Positions 38,120 through 47,010 of a stretch of DNA of 62,147 bases are shown here, piece after piece; the stretch's first letter is position 1; each line of letters begins with the position of its first letter. This DNA is from an uncultured Pseudomonadota bacterium (GTDB lineage: Bacteria > Pseudomonadota > Gammaproteobacteria > Steroidobacterales > Steroidobacteraceae), in assembly GCA_946479515.1 (NCBI GenBank), contig CAMLGF010000018.1:1-62147 (forward strand), read 5' to 3'. Position numbers and translations under genes: made by a program. Under the pieces are notes generated by a model. It did no database searches. It was not told where the DNA came from and saw only the letters and a list, made by a program, of their open reading frames with translations.

Positions 38120-40843
38120 GTGAAGCGCGACGACATCCAGTTCCCCACCAAGCATTCCGCGCTGCGCGACGACGTGCACGTGCTCGGCGTACTGGTCGGC
38201 GACGTGCTCAAGGAGCAGGGCGGTGAGGGCCTGTTCGACCTGGTCGAGAAGGACCGCCGCCTAGCTATCCGGCGGCGCGCCGGCGAGAAGGATGCCGCGG
38301 CCGAGCTCACCGTGCAGCTGCGCGGCCGCGCGCCGCAGGTGGCGCGCGATCTGGCGCGGGCCTTTTCCATGTGGTTCCGGGCGGTGAATCTCGCCGAAAA
38401 GGTGCACCGCATCCGCCGGCGCCGCCAGTACTTCCTCGAGGCCAGCGAACGTGCGCAGCCGGGCGGCGTCGAAGCGGCGCTCGACGGGCTCAAGGCCCGT
38501 GGCTACACGCTGCCGCAGGTGCTGGAGCTGCTGCGCAGGGTGCGCATCGAGCCGGTATTCACGGCGCATCCCACCGAGAGCGCGCGCCGGACCATGCTGC
38601 GCAAGAACCAGCGCATCGCCGAGCTGCTGCTCGATCGGCTGGATCCCACGCTCACGCCGTCCGAGCTGCGCCAGAACTGGAGCCGGGTGCGCACCGAGGT
38701 CACCACGGCCTGGCAGACCGAGGATCATCCGCGCGAGCGCCTGACGGTGGCCGACGAACGCGAGCACGTGGTGTTCTACCTGGCCGAGATCCTGTATCAC
38801 ATCCTGCCGGCGTTCTACGACGAAGTCGCCGAGGCGCTGGCCAAGCTGTACGGCGTGCCGGCCGACTCGCTCGAACTACCGGACATGATCCGCTTCGGCA
38901 CCTGGGTGGGCGGCGACATGGACGGCAACCCCGACGTGCACGCCAAGACCATCCGCGAGACGCTGGCGCGCCAGCAGCAGGTGATCATCAACGCCTACTT
39001 CAAGGAGTGCGGCGTGCTCGCGCAACTGCTGTCGCAGAGCGCGAGCCGCAGCGCCGTGCTGCCGGAGCTGGCGCAGCGCATCGAGCAGTACGCCACGCTC
39101 ATCCCGGGAGCGCAGGGCAGCACCCCCATGCGCCACGACCGCATGCCGTACCGCGTGTTTCTCGGACAGATCGCCGAACGCCTGCGGCTCACGTACGACA
39201 AGCGGCCGAATGGTTACGAGGGCCCGCAGCAGTTCCTGCGCGACCTGCGCCTGATCACGGCCAGCCTCGAGGCCAACAAGGGTTTTCATGCCGGCTGGGG
39301 CAACGTGCGCCGCCTGATCCGGCGCGTCGAGACCTTTGGTTTCCATCTCGCGACGCTCGATCTGCGCCAGAACGCCGAGATCCATCACCAGGTCATCGGG
39401 CAGGGACTGGACGATCCCGACTGGCTGACGCGCACCGCGGCCGAGCGCCACGACCGGCTGGTGAACGCCATCGAGCGCGACACCGGCTTCAAGGTGGAAC
39501 TGGATGCGCTCGGCCGGCGCACTCTCGGCGTGTTCGAAGCCGTGCTCCAGGCGCGGCACCGCTATGGTCCGGAGGCCGTGGGCTACTACGTGGTGAGCGG
39601 TACCCAGGGTGCGGACGATGTGCTCGCGCCGCTGCTGCTGGCCCGCTGGGCCGAGGCCTATGACCGCGTGTCCGGCGAAGTGGCGGTGGACATCGCGCCG
39701 ATGTTCGAGAGCGTGGAAGCGCTCGAGCACTGCGGCGAGGTGATGCGCACCCTGCTGGGCGACCCGCTGTATCGCCGGCACCTGGATGCGCGCGGACGCA
39801 CGCAATGCGCGCTCATCGGCTATTCCGATTCCAACAAGGAAGGCGGGCTGTGCGCCTCGCGCTTCGCGGCGTATCGCGCGCAGGCGGAATTGTCGCATGC
39901 ACTGGCCGCGGCCAACGAGCGGCACGTGCTGTTTCATGCGCGCGGTGGCAGCATCGCGCGCGGCGGCTCGCGCATCGACTCGCTGGTGCGCACCGCGCCG
40001 GCGGGCACGATCAACGGCGTGCTGCGGCTCACCGAACAGGGCGAGGTGATCAACCAGGGTTATGGACTCAGGCCGATCGCCATGCGCACGCTCGAGCGCG
40101 CCTTCCATTCGCTGGCATCGTCGCTGGGTGGTGCGGCCACGGGAGTCACGCCGTCCGCGGCACATCTGCAGTTCGCGGCGCGCCTTGCCTCGGTCAGTTG
40201 CCAGGAATACCGCCGCTTCGTGCACACAGACGGCGACTTCTATGCCTGGTTCCAGGCGGTGACGCCCATCGATGTCATCACGCGCATGCAGATCGGTTCG
40301 CGGCCGGCGGTGCGGCCCGGCAAGGATGGCTTCGAGGCATTGCGGGCGGTGCCCTGGGTTTTCGCGTGGACACAGTCGCGACACCTGCTGCCGGCGTGGC
40401 TGGGCGCGGGCCACGGCCTGCACACCGCCATCGGCGAGCTGGGCCTGGCGGTGGCGCAGTCCGCATACGCGGAATGGAATTTCTTCGGCGCGCTCATCGA
40501 CGATCTCGAAGCCTCGCTGGCGCGGGCCGATCTCGACATCGGCGCCGCCTACGAGGACCTCGCGCCCGCGTCGCAGGCACATTTCGGCGCGCGACTGCGT
40601 GCCGAATACGCGCTGGTGCGCGAACAGGTGCTGGCCATCAAGCAGGTGCAGTTCCTGCTGGATCGCGACCAGACCATGCAGCGGTCGATCGAGCTGCGCA
40701 ATCCCTACGTCGACCCGATCAACCTGCTGCAGGTCGATCTACTAAGGCGTTGGAGGGAGACGGGCCGCCAGGACCGCGATCTGTTCGAGGCGTTGCTGGC
40801 CTGCACGGCGGGCATTGCGGAGGGACTGCAAAGTACCGGATGA
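38120..40843 (+). CDS. ppc: phosphoenolpyruvate carboxylase
   Basis: A 907-residue cytoplasmic enzyme fixing bicarbonate onto PEP to give oxaloacetate, replenishing the TCA cycle. The GTG at 38120 follows a TATAAT; the frame continues far upstream, but that part overlaps the divergent transporter. Signature regions: PVFTAHPTESARRTMLRKNQRI with the catalytic His, FGTWVGGDMDGNPDVHAKT, LDLRQNAEIHH, YSDSNKEGGLCASRFAAYRAQ, FHARGGSIARGGSR, and the C-terminal end NLLQVDLLRRWRETG. The length is normal for a bacterial, allosterically regulated PEPC, though the terminal residue is not NTG. Confidence 0.96.
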   Translation: MKRDDIQFPTKHSALRDDVHVLGVLVGDVLKEQGGEGLFDLVEKDRRLAIRRRAGEKDAAAELTVQLRGRAPQVARDLARAFSMWFRAVNLAEKVHRIRRRRQYFLEASERAQPGGVEAALDGLKARGYTLPQVLELLRRVRIEPVFTAHPTESARRTMLRKNQRIAELLLDRLDPTLTPSELRQNWSRVRTEVTTAWQTEDHPRERLTVADEREHVVFYLAEILYHILPAFYDEVAEALAKLYGVPADSLELPDMIRFGTWVGGDMDGNPDVHAKTIRETLARQQQVIINAYFKECGVLAQLLSQSASRSAVLPELAQRIEQYATLIPGAQGSTPMRHDRMPYRVFLGQIAERLRLTYDKRPNGYEGPQQFLRDLRLITASLEANKGFHAGWGNVRRLIRRVETFGFHLATLDLRQNAEIHHQVIGQGLDDPDWLTRTAAERHDRLVNAIERDTGFKVELDALGRRTLGVFEAVLQARHRYGPEAVGYYVVSGTQGADDVLAPLLLARWAEAYDRVSGEVAVDIAPMFESVEALEHCGEVMRTLLGDPLYRRHLDARGRTQCALIGYSDSNKEGGLCASRFAAYRAQAELSHALAAANERHVLFHARGGSIARGGSRIDSLVRTAPAGTINGVLRLTEQGEVINQGYGLRPIAMRTLERAFHSLASSLGGAATGVTPSAAHLQFAARLASVSCQEYRRFVHTDGDFYAWFQAVTPIDVITRMQIGSRPAVRPGKDGFEALRAVPWVFAWTQSRHLLPAWLGAGHGLHTAIGELGLAVAQSAYAEWNFFGALIDDLEASLARADLDIGAAYEDLAPASQAHFGARLRAEYALVREQVLAIKQVQFLLDRDQTMQRSIELRNPYVDPINLLQVDLLRRWRETGRQDRDLFEALLACTAGIAEGLQSTG

Positions 40844-40852
40844 TCCGCGCAC

Positions 40853-41197
40853 ATGGATACCCGCCTCGCCAGCAGTCCCAAGGATTCGGGATTTCGCAGC
40901 TTCGCCGAGTTCTACCCGTTCTATCTGAGCGAACACCGGCACCCGGTGTCACGCGCGCTGCATTACGCGGGCACCTGGTGCGCCCTGCTGTGCGTCATCG
41001 GTGTGCTGTTCAGCGGCGAGCCCGCGTGGCTGCTTGGCGCGCTGGTCGGCGGCTATGCCTTCGCCTGGTTCGGGCATTTCCGCTTCGAGCACAACAAGCC
41101 CGCCACTTTCCGCTATCCGTTCTACAGCCTCGCGGGCGATTTCCGCATGTGGTGGCAGCTGAACTTGGGCAAACTCAAGTTCCGTGAGTACCAGTGA
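40853..41197 (+). CDS. Mpo1-like (DUF962) membrane protein
   Basis: A 114-residue protein with FAEFYPFYLSEHRHPVSRALHYAGT at the N-terminus and FAWFGHFRFEHNKPATFRYPFYSLAGDFRMWW at the C-terminus, the His-rich DUF962 signature, with two hydrophobic segments between. The yeast relative Mpo1 is a Fe2+-dependent dioxygenase of 2-hydroxy fatty acids; the bacterial substrate is unknown. It overlaps the next gene start by 14 bases. Confidence 0.88.
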   Translation: MDTRLASSPKDSGFRSFAEFYPFYLSEHRHPVSRALHYAGTWCALLCVIGVLFSGEPAWLLGALVGGYAFAWFGHFRFEHNKPATFRYPFYSLAGDFRMWWQLNLGKLKFREYQ

Positions 41198-42953
41198 ACG
41201 TCCCAAGGGCTCGTCCCTAAAACCTCTCCGCGCGCTGCTTCCCTTTCTCGCCCCGTATCGCGGGCGCATGCTCTGGGCACTGGTGGCGCTCGGCATCGCC
41301 GCGGCCGCCATGCTGGCGCTGCCGCAGGCGCTCAAGAACGTCATCGACAAGGGCTTCAGCGCCGCCAATGCGTCGGCCATCGACCGTTACTTCGGCTGGC
41401 TGTTGCTCGCCGCGGCGGTGTTCGCGGCTTTCGCCAGCCTGCGCATGTACCTGGTGAACTGGATCGGCGAACGCGTGGTCGCCGACCTGCGCAGCGCCGT
41501 CTATAGGCGCGTGCTGCTCATGGACCCGGCCTTCTTCGAGGTGACCAAGACGGGCGAGGTGCTGTCGCGCCTGACCACCGACACCACGCTGATCCAGTCG
41601 TTGTCCGGCATCGGGCTGTCCATCCTGCTGCGCTCGACGGTGAGTTTCGTCGGATCGCTGGTGCTGCTGCTCATGACCAGCCTGAAGCTGGCGCTCATCA
41701 TCTTCGCGCTCATCCCCACCGTGCTGCTGCCCATGCTGGTGTTCGGGCGCCGCGTCCGCAAGCTGTCGCGCGCCTCGCAGGACCGCGTGGCCGACACCTC
41801 GGGGCTCGCCGGCGAGACACTCAATGCCATCCAGACGGTGCAGGCCTTCACGCTCGAGGAATTGCACGGCCGGCGCTACGACGATGCCGTGGAGGAGAGC
41901 TTCAGCACCGCCATACGCCGCACCCGCGTGCGCGCCTGGTTGATCGCCGCGGCCATCATGATGACATTCGGGGCAGTGACGCTGGTGCTGTGGTTGGGCG
42001 CGCGCGCCGTGCTCGCCGGCACCATGACCGGCGGCGATCTAGCCAAGTTCCTGAGCTACGCCATGTTCATGGGCACGGCCGTCGGGTCGCTGTCCGAGAT
42101 GTGGGGCGAGCTGCAACGCGCCGCCGGTGCCATGGAGCGCACGGTGGAGCTGCTGCATTCGGAGCCGTCCATCGTCGTGCCCGCGGTGCCGACGCCGCTC
42201 AGCCCTGAACCGCGCGGCGCGATCCGCTTCGAGCATCTGTCGTTCAGCTATCCCTCCCGTCCCGACACGCGCGCGCTCGATGACTTCGATCTGCAGATCG
42301 CGCCCGGTGAGACCGTGGCCTTCGTCGGCCCGTCCGGCGCGGGCAAGAGCACGCTGTTCCAGATGCTGCTTCGGTTCTACGATCCGATGTCGGGGCGCAT
42401 CCTCATCGATGGCGTGGACATCGCGCTTGCCGACCCCGGCGAGGTGCGTGCGCGCATCGGCGTCGTGCCGCAGGAGACCATCGTCTTCGGCGCCACCGCG
42501 CGCGAGAACATCCGCTACGGCCGGCCCGACGCGAGCGACGCCGAGATCGAGGCCGCGGCGCGCGCCGCGGCCGCCGATGAGTTCATCCGCAAGCTGCCCG
42601 AGGGCTACCAGACCTTTCTCGGCGAAAAGGGCGCGCGTCTGTCGGGCGGACAGAAGCAGCGCATCGCCATCGCGCGCGCCATCCTCAAGAATCCGCCCAT
42701 CCTGCTGCTGGACGAGGCGACCAGTTCGCTCGACTCGGAGAGCGAGCGTCTGGTGCAGGACGCGCTCGAGCAGCTCATGCGCCGGCGCACCACGCTGGTG
42801 ATCGCCCACCGGCTGGCCACGGCCATCAATTCCGACCGCATCGTGGTCGTGGACCATGGGCGCATCGCCGGCATCGGCCGGCACGAGCAGCTGCTGCGCG
42901 ACAACGCATTGTATGCGCGGCTCGCGGCGCTACAATTCGCCGCCCAGGACTAA
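41184..42953 (+). CDS. MsbA-like ABC exporter (fused transmembrane and ATPase)
   Basis: A 589-residue half-transporter. Residues about 20-320 form the type I ABC transmembrane domain with six helices (LWALVALGIAAAAMLALPQAL at the start; TGEVLSRLTTDTTLIQSL in the coupling region). Residues about 345-580 form the ATPase: Walker A GPSGAGKST, signature LSGGQKQRIAIARAIL, Walker B ILLLDEATSSLDSES, and switch His in VIAHRLAT. Dimers of this ABCB/MsbA group export lipids (lipid A core) or drugs. An LpxH-like phosphoesterase gene follows two genes downstream, which would fit lipid A, but the true MsbA may be elsewhere. GTG start at 41184. Confidence 0.9.
   Translation: MSTSERPKGSSLKPLRALLPFLAPYRGRMLWALVALGIAAAAMLALPQALKNVIDKGFSAANASAIDRYFGWLLLAAAVFAAFASLRMYLVNWIGERVVADLRSAVYRRVLLMDPAFFEVTKTGEVLSRLTTDTTLIQSLSGIGLSILLRSTVSFVGSLVLLLMTSLKLALIIFALIPTVLLPMLVFGRRVRKLSRASQDRVADTSGLAGETLNAIQTVQAFTLEELHGRRYDDAVEESFSTAIRRTRVRAWLIAAAIMMTFGAVTLVLWLGARAVLAGTMTGGDLAKFLSYAMFMGTAVGSLSEMWGELQRAAGAMERTVELLHSEPSIVVPAVPTPLSPEPRGAIRFEHLSFSYPSRPDTRALDDFDLQIAPGETVAFVGPSGAGKSTLFQMLLRFYDPMSGRILIDGVDIALADPGEVRARIGVVPQETIVFGATARENIRYGRPDASDAEIEAAARAAAADEFIRKLPEGYQTFLGEKGARLSGGQKQRIAIARAILKNPPILLLDEATSSLDSESERLVQDALEQLMRRRTTLVIAHRLATAINSDRIVVVDHGRIAGIGRHEQLLRDNALYARLAALQFAAQD
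42930..42935 (+). promoter_or_regulatory. candidate -10 element inside the ABC exporter 3' end
   Basis: TACAAT located within the last codons of the ABC transporter gene, 58 bases before the DUF1428 start. It may drive the DUF1428 gene. Weak evidence without a good -35. Confidence 0.25.
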
Positions 42954-42993
42954 CTTCCCGGCCGCCGGCGGCCGGGCGATGTGGAGAAGCGCC

Positions 42994-43359
42994 ATGGCAT
43001 ACGTCGACGGCTTCCTGCTCCCGGTTCCGAAACGCAATCGCGCCCGCTACCGAAAGATGAGCACGCAGGCCGGCAAGGTCTGGATGGATCACGGCGCGCT
43101 CGGTTATCACGAATGCGTGGCCGACGACGTGCCGCTGGGCAAGTCCACTTCCTTTCCGCGCGGCGTGAAGCTGCGCAAGGGCGAGGAAGTCTGGTTCTCG
43201 TGGATCGTCTACAAATCGCGCAAGCATCGCGACCGTGTGAATGCCCGGGCGATGAAGGATCCGCGCCTCGCGAACATGATGGATCCCAAGGCCATGCCCT
43301 TCGACAGCAAGCGCATGGTGTTCGGCGGCTTCCGCATCATGGTGAGTTTCTCGCGCTGA
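42994..43359 (+). CDS. DUF1428 family protein
   Basis: A 121-residue cytoplasmic protein of the DUF1428/YbaA-like ferredoxin-fold family. The order of motifs is typical: YVDGFLLPVPKRNRARYRKMSTQAGKVWMDHGALGYHECVADDVP, then GEEVWFSWIVYKSRKHRDRVNARAMKDPRLA, and PFDSKRMVFGGFRIMV at the end. It starts at ATG 42994; the frame runs upstream into the ABC gene but lacks coding character. Function is unknown; the dimeric alpha-beta barrel fold is known from structures. Confidence 0.9.
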   Translation: MAYVDGFLLPVPKRNRARYRKMSTQAGKVWMDHGALGYHECVADDVPLGKSTSFPRGVKLRKGEEVWFSWIVYKSRKHRDRVNARAMKDPRLANMMDPKAMPFDSKRMVFGGFRIMVSFSR

Positions 43360-43491
43360 GCCCGCCGGCGGCCCGGCCCGCTGATTCGTTTCCACTTCAG
43401 TCAACCGTCTTAAGTCCGCGGTAATGAAGGTGAAATGCAATCGCCGCATGATGCAGTCACCTCTCATATTCGAGGCAGGAAGCGACCCACC

Positions 43492-44292
43492 ATGCGCAAG
43501 ACAGAAAAGCCCAGCCGGACGCGACTGCGATCGGTATTCCTGTCCGACGTGCATCTCGGCTCGAAGGACTGCCGTGCGAAGGAATTGCTCGCCTTTCTCG
43601 CCGGCATCGAGACCGACTACCTGTTCCTGGTGGGCGACATCGTGGATTTCTGGAGTCTGCGGCGCACGTTCTACTGGCCCCAGGAGCACAACGAAGTGCT
43701 GCGCGCCGTGCTCGCCATGGCCAAAGAGGGCACGAACGTCATCTACGTGCCGGGCAATCACGACGACGACATCCGGGAATTCTGCGGCTCGCAGTTCGGC
43801 AATCTGACCATCCGCCGCAAGTACGTCCATGCCATGGCGGACGGCCGCGAATTCCTTGTCATGCACGGCGATGAGTTCGATACCGCCGTCAAGTGCAGCC
43901 GGTGGCTGGCGCGGTTCGGCGCGGTCGCGTACGAGTTCATGATGCGCATCAATCGCGGCGTGAACGCCTGCCGCCGGGCGTTCGGCCTGGACTACTGGTC
44001 GCTGGCCAGCTACGTGAAACTGCGCCTGGGCAATGCCGTGCGTTACGTGCGGGCCTTCGAGACTGCCGCCGCGCAGGCGGCGCGCTCGCGCAACTTGTGC
44101 GGCATCATCTGCGGCCACATTCATCGCGCCAGCGTGCGCGACATCGAGGGTGTCCTGTACTGCAACGACGGCGACTGGGTGGAGAGCTGCACGGCGCTGG
44201 TGGAATCCCCGGGCGGGCAGCTGTCGCTGTGGCGCCAGGGAGAGGCCGGTGCCGGGCAGGAAACTCAGGAGCTGGTCGAGATCGCGGCCTGA
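43492..44292 (+). CDS. LpxH-like metallophosphoesterase (UDP-2,3-diacylglucosamine diphosphatase family)
   Basis: About 266 residues from ATG 43492 (AGGAAG upstream); an in-frame ATG at 43435 is the alternative. The calcineurin-like dinuclear metal site is intact: LSDVHLG, VGDIVDFW, GNHDDD, MHGDEFD and CGHIHRA. This arrangement matches the LpxH/UDP-2,3-diacylglucosamine diphosphatase family, which cleaves a pyrophosphate in lipid A synthesis. Some members with this DDD-type motif are paralogues with other substrates, so the exact role is uncertain. It lies two genes after an MsbA-like exporter. Confidence 0.82.
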   Translation: MRKTEKPSRTRLRSVFLSDVHLGSKDCRAKELLAFLAGIETDYLFLVGDIVDFWSLRRTFYWPQEHNEVLRAVLAMAKEGTNVIYVPGNHDDDIREFCGSQFGNLTIRRKYVHAMADGREFLVMHGDEFDTAVKCSRWLARFGAVAYEFMMRINRGVNACRRAFGLDYWSLASYVKLRLGNAVRYVRAFETAAAQAARSRNLCGIICGHIHRASVRDIEGVLYCNDGDWVESCTALVESPGGQLSLWRQGEAGAGQETQELVEIAA

Positions 44293-44368
44293 GCGGCAGC
44301 CAGTACACCTAACAAGGTTTCCCTCAATCCGTACCGGCGCGCCGGGCGGGCGCTGCGTGCGGATGTGG

Positions 44369-44374
44369 AATAAT
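44369..44374 (+). promoter_or_regulatory. candidate -10 element for leaderless phzF-like gene
   Basis: AATAAT eight bases before the ATG at 44383, with no Shine-Dalgarno sequence. Transcript predicted to start within about two bases of the ATG. Confidence 0.3.
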
Positions 44375-44382
44375 TCCCGCGC

Positions 44383-45225
44383 ATGGAACTTCGTTACCGC
44401 ACGCTCAACGTTTTCACCACCGGTGGCACCCGCCTCTCGGGCAACCCGCTCTGCGTCGTGGAAGACGGCAGCGCGCTCGAGGCCGCGCAGATGCAGGCCC
44501 TGGCGCGCCAGTTCAATCTCTCCGAGACCACGTTCATCCTGCCCTCGAAGCGCGCCGCGGCGCTGGTGCGCATTTTCACTCCCACCTACGAGATGCCGTT
44601 CGCCGGGCACCCCACGCTGGGCACGGCCCACGTGGTGCGCGCCCTGGGTCTCGGCGGCGACCAGCTGGGTCTCGAAATGCGCGCCGGCATCATCCCGGTG
44701 ACCTCGAACGGCGACCACTGGACGCTGCGCGCGCAGCCGGGCAGCACGCGGTTGCTCGACCTGCAGCCGGCCGAGCTCGCGAGGTTGTTAGGCCTGGACG
44801 CGGGCGACATCGGCTTTCAGCCGCTGTGGGTCAAGGCCGGCCGGGAACAACTGGTGGTGCCGCTGACCAGCGAGCCCGCGGTGCGCCGCGTGAAGCCGCG
44901 CCCGGAGCTGTTCGAGCGCATCAAGAGCAATGACGGCGCGGGGCAGGTCTACCTGTTCGCGTCCATGGGCGGCAAGAGAATACTCAGCCGGTTCTTCTTT
45001 CCGGACGGTGCCGCCATTCTCGAAGACCCGGCCACGGGTTCGGCCTGCGCCAATCTCGGCGCCTGGTTCATCGCCATGGGGCGGCGGCCGCCGCTGACCT
45101 TCGAGGTCAGCCAGGGCGAGTACGTCGGCCGCCCTTCGACCCTGCAGCTGGAAGTGAATTCCGACAACGAAGTATTCGTCGGGGGAGACGTCATCGAGCT
45201 AGGATCGGGCATCCTGAAAATCTGA
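44383..45225 (+). CDS. PhzF family isomerase-like protein
   Basis: A 280-residue protein of the diaminopimelate-epimerase-fold PhzF family. It has TGGTRLSGNPLCVVEDG near the N-terminus, the catalytic-type Glu in NLSETTF (E48), FTPTYEMPFAGHPTLGTAHVV, and EDPATGSACANLGAWF in the C-terminal half. PhzF isomerises a phenazine precursor, but no other phz genes are present, so this is one of the many PhzF-like proteins with unknown substrate. It ends ten bases before the PLP-enzyme start and may be co-transcribed with it. Confidence 0.9.
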   Translation: MELRYRTLNVFTTGGTRLSGNPLCVVEDGSALEAAQMQALARQFNLSETTFILPSKRAAALVRIFTPTYEMPFAGHPTLGTAHVVRALGLGGDQLGLEMRAGIIPVTSNGDHWTLRAQPGSTRLLDLQPAELARLLGLDAGDIGFQPLWVKAGREQLVVPLTSEPAVRRVKPRPELFERIKSNDGAGQVYLFASMGGKRILSRFFFPDGAAILEDPATGSACANLGAWFIAMGRRPPLTFEVSQGEYVGRPSTLQLEVNSDNEVFVGGDVIELGSGILKI

Positions 45226-45235
45226 GGTGCTCTTC

Positions 45236-46537
45236 ATGAGCGTTGACAGCTACCACAAGCGCAAGGTGGGCAATCGCACCTTGTCGCCCGAAACCCAGAT
45301 GATGGGTTATGGCTTCGATCCGACCCTGTCCGAAGGCGCGCTCAAGCCGCCGATCTTCCTGACTTCGACCTTCGTCTTCCGCAGCGCGCAGGACGGCAAG
45401 GATTTCTTCGACTACACCTCGGGCCGCCGCCAGCCGCCGCCGGGCGAGGCGCCGGGCCTGGTGTACTCCCGGTTCAACAACCCCAATCTCGAGGTGCTGG
45501 AAGACCGGCTCGCGCTCTGGGAGGGTGGTGAGGCCGCCGCCGTCTTCTCGAGCGGCATGTCGGCGATCTCCACCACGCTCTGGGCCTTCCTCAAGCCCAA
45601 CGACGTGATGCTCATGAGCCAGCCGCTGTACGGCGGCACCGAGACGTTGATCGACCGCACGCTGCCGTCTTTCGGCATCGGCAACGTGGGGGTGCAGAAC
45701 GCCATCGACCGCGACGCGGTGATGGCCGGCGCGAAGGCCGCCCTCGACAAGGCGAAGGCGCGCGGCGGCAAGGTGGGCCTGCTGGTCACCGAGACGCCGG
45801 CGAACCCCACCAACAGCCTCGTGGATCTCGCGCTCTGGCGCGAGGTGTCCGAGTGGCTGGGCGGCCAGCAGGGCGGCGCGCGTCCGCCCGTGGCCGTCGA
45901 CAACACCTTTCTCGGGCCGGTGTTCCAGCGGCCGCTGGAACATGGCGCGGATCTCGTGATGTATTCGCTCACCAAGTACGTGGGCGGGCACTCGGACCTG
46001 GTTGCCGGCGGCGTGATCGGCGCCAAGGTCATGGTGCAGCCGGTGCGCGCGCTGCGCTCGAGCCTCGGCACGCAGCTCGATCCCAATACCTCGTGGATGA
46101 TCATGCGCTCCATGGAGACGCTCGCGCTGCGCATGCGCGCGGCGTCCGACAATGCGGCGCGCGTGGCGGGATATCTCGCGCAGCATCCCAAGATTGCGAG
46201 CGTGAACTACCTCGGGCACCTCAAGCCCGGCGATCCGCGCGCCGCGGTGTTCGCGCGGCAATGCCTGAGCGCGGGCTCGACGTTCTCCTTCAACATCCGC
46301 GGCGGCGAGGCGGAGGCCTTCCGCATGCTCGATGCCCTGCAGGTGATGAAACTGGCCGTGAGCCTGGGCGGCACCGAAACCCTGATCTCGCATCCGGCGT
46401 CCACCACCCACTCGGGCGTACCCAAGGAGACGCGCGACCGGCTCGGCGTGACCGATGCGCTGATCCGCATCTCGGTGGGCATCGAGAACGCCGACGATCT
46501 CATCGCCGACCTGGAGCAGGCGCTGGCGAAAATCTAG
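45236..46537 (+). CDS. cystathionine gamma-synthase family PLP enzyme
   Basis: A 433-residue fold-type I PLP enzyme of Cys/Met metabolism. ATG 45236 follows GAGGTG. Motifs: YSRFNNPNLEVLEDRLALWEGGEAAAVFSSGMSAISTTL (PLP-phosphate and Tyr region), VTETPANPTNSLVDL, VDNTFLGPVFQRPLEHGADLVMYSLTKYVGGHSD with the Schiff-base lysine K247, and SLGGTETLISHPASTTHSGV at the C-terminus. The extended N-terminus (GNRTLSPETQMMGYGFDP) resembles a distinct cystathionine gamma-synthase / methionine gamma-lyase-like subgroup. It may serve methionine synthesis or degradation. Confidence 0.9.
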   Translation: MSVDSYHKRKVGNRTLSPETQMMGYGFDPTLSEGALKPPIFLTSTFVFRSAQDGKDFFDYTSGRRQPPPGEAPGLVYSRFNNPNLEVLEDRLALWEGGEAAAVFSSGMSAISTTLWAFLKPNDVMLMSQPLYGGTETLIDRTLPSFGIGNVGVQNAIDRDAVMAGAKAALDKAKARGGKVGLLVTETPANPTNSLVDLALWREVSEWLGGQQGGARPPVAVDNTFLGPVFQRPLEHGADLVMYSLTKYVGGHSDLVAGGVIGAKVMVQPVRALRSSLGTQLDPNTSWMIMRSMETLALRMRAASDNAARVAGYLAQHPKIASVNYLGHLKPGDPRAAVFARQCLSAGSTFSFNIRGGEAEAFRMLDALQVMKLAVSLGGTETLISHPASTTHSGVPKETRDRLGVTDALIRISVGIENADDLIADLEQALAKI

Positions 46538-46579
46538 CCACTTTGATCCAGGTGAATCCGGCGCGGCCGGCGCCGGGGA

Positions 46580-46614
46580 AATGAGCCGAATCCCAGGTCG
46601 AATCCCGGCTCATT
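46580..46614. repeat. 9-bp inverted repeat downstream of the PLP enzyme gene
   Basis: AATGAGCCG at 46580-46588 pairs with CGGCTCATT at 46606-46614 across a 17-base loop, in the gap after the PLP gene. No T-run follows. Possible weak terminator or operator. Confidence 0.35.
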
Positions 46615-46713
46615 CCGACACGCGTGGCGCCCGTGCTCGGCATCCGGCGAGCGGCAGCGTGGCCATACTACCCGCACGACCAGATGCCCGATCACGGCGC
46701 GCAGGGGGAATGA

Positions 46714-46989
46714 ATGGAACGCTCGAATGTCGCGGCGGCGGCGGCGGCGCAGGACGCGCGGGTCCTCGGCTACGATCTCGAGCGGCAGATCCGCGCCGCC
46801 GAACGCCACTATGCCGAAGCGCGCCGCGCGGCCGACGAAGCGCGCGACCAGTGGCGCGCGCTGCTCACCAGTGTCAGGGCGCGCCCGGAGCAAGTGGCGG
46901 CGGCGCGCGCGAAGTTCGAGGCGGTGGCCGCGCGCTGCGGCCGCCTGCGCGGTGTCATCGACGAGCTCGAGGAGCGCCTCGACCGTTGA
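46714..46989 (+). CDS. small helical hypothetical protein
   Basis: A 91-residue Ala/Arg/Glu-rich protein predicted as a single long helical hairpin or coiled coil (YDLERQIRAAERHYAEARRAADEARDQWRALL). It has no signal peptide or membrane segment. The ATG at 46714 follows AGGGGGAA. No family recognised. The high-alanine composition could also arise by chance in GC-rich DNA, so reality is uncertain. Confidence 0.5.
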   Translation: MERSNVAAAAAAQDARVLGYDLERQIRAAERHYAEARRAADEARDQWRALLTSVRARPEQVAAARAKFEAVAARCGRLRGVIDELEERLDR

Positions 46990-47010
46990 GCCCCTCACCG
47001 CATTCGGGTT

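Noticed and set aside
12789..44316. Recurring CTAACAAG words (near 12789, 26012, 44310) as a possible uptake or signal sequence
   Set aside because: Only three exact copies in 62 kb; not clearly above chance and no consistent context.
46534..46998. Minus-strand ORF over the small helical gene
   Set aside because: Arg-rich without family resemblance and no ribosome-binding site.
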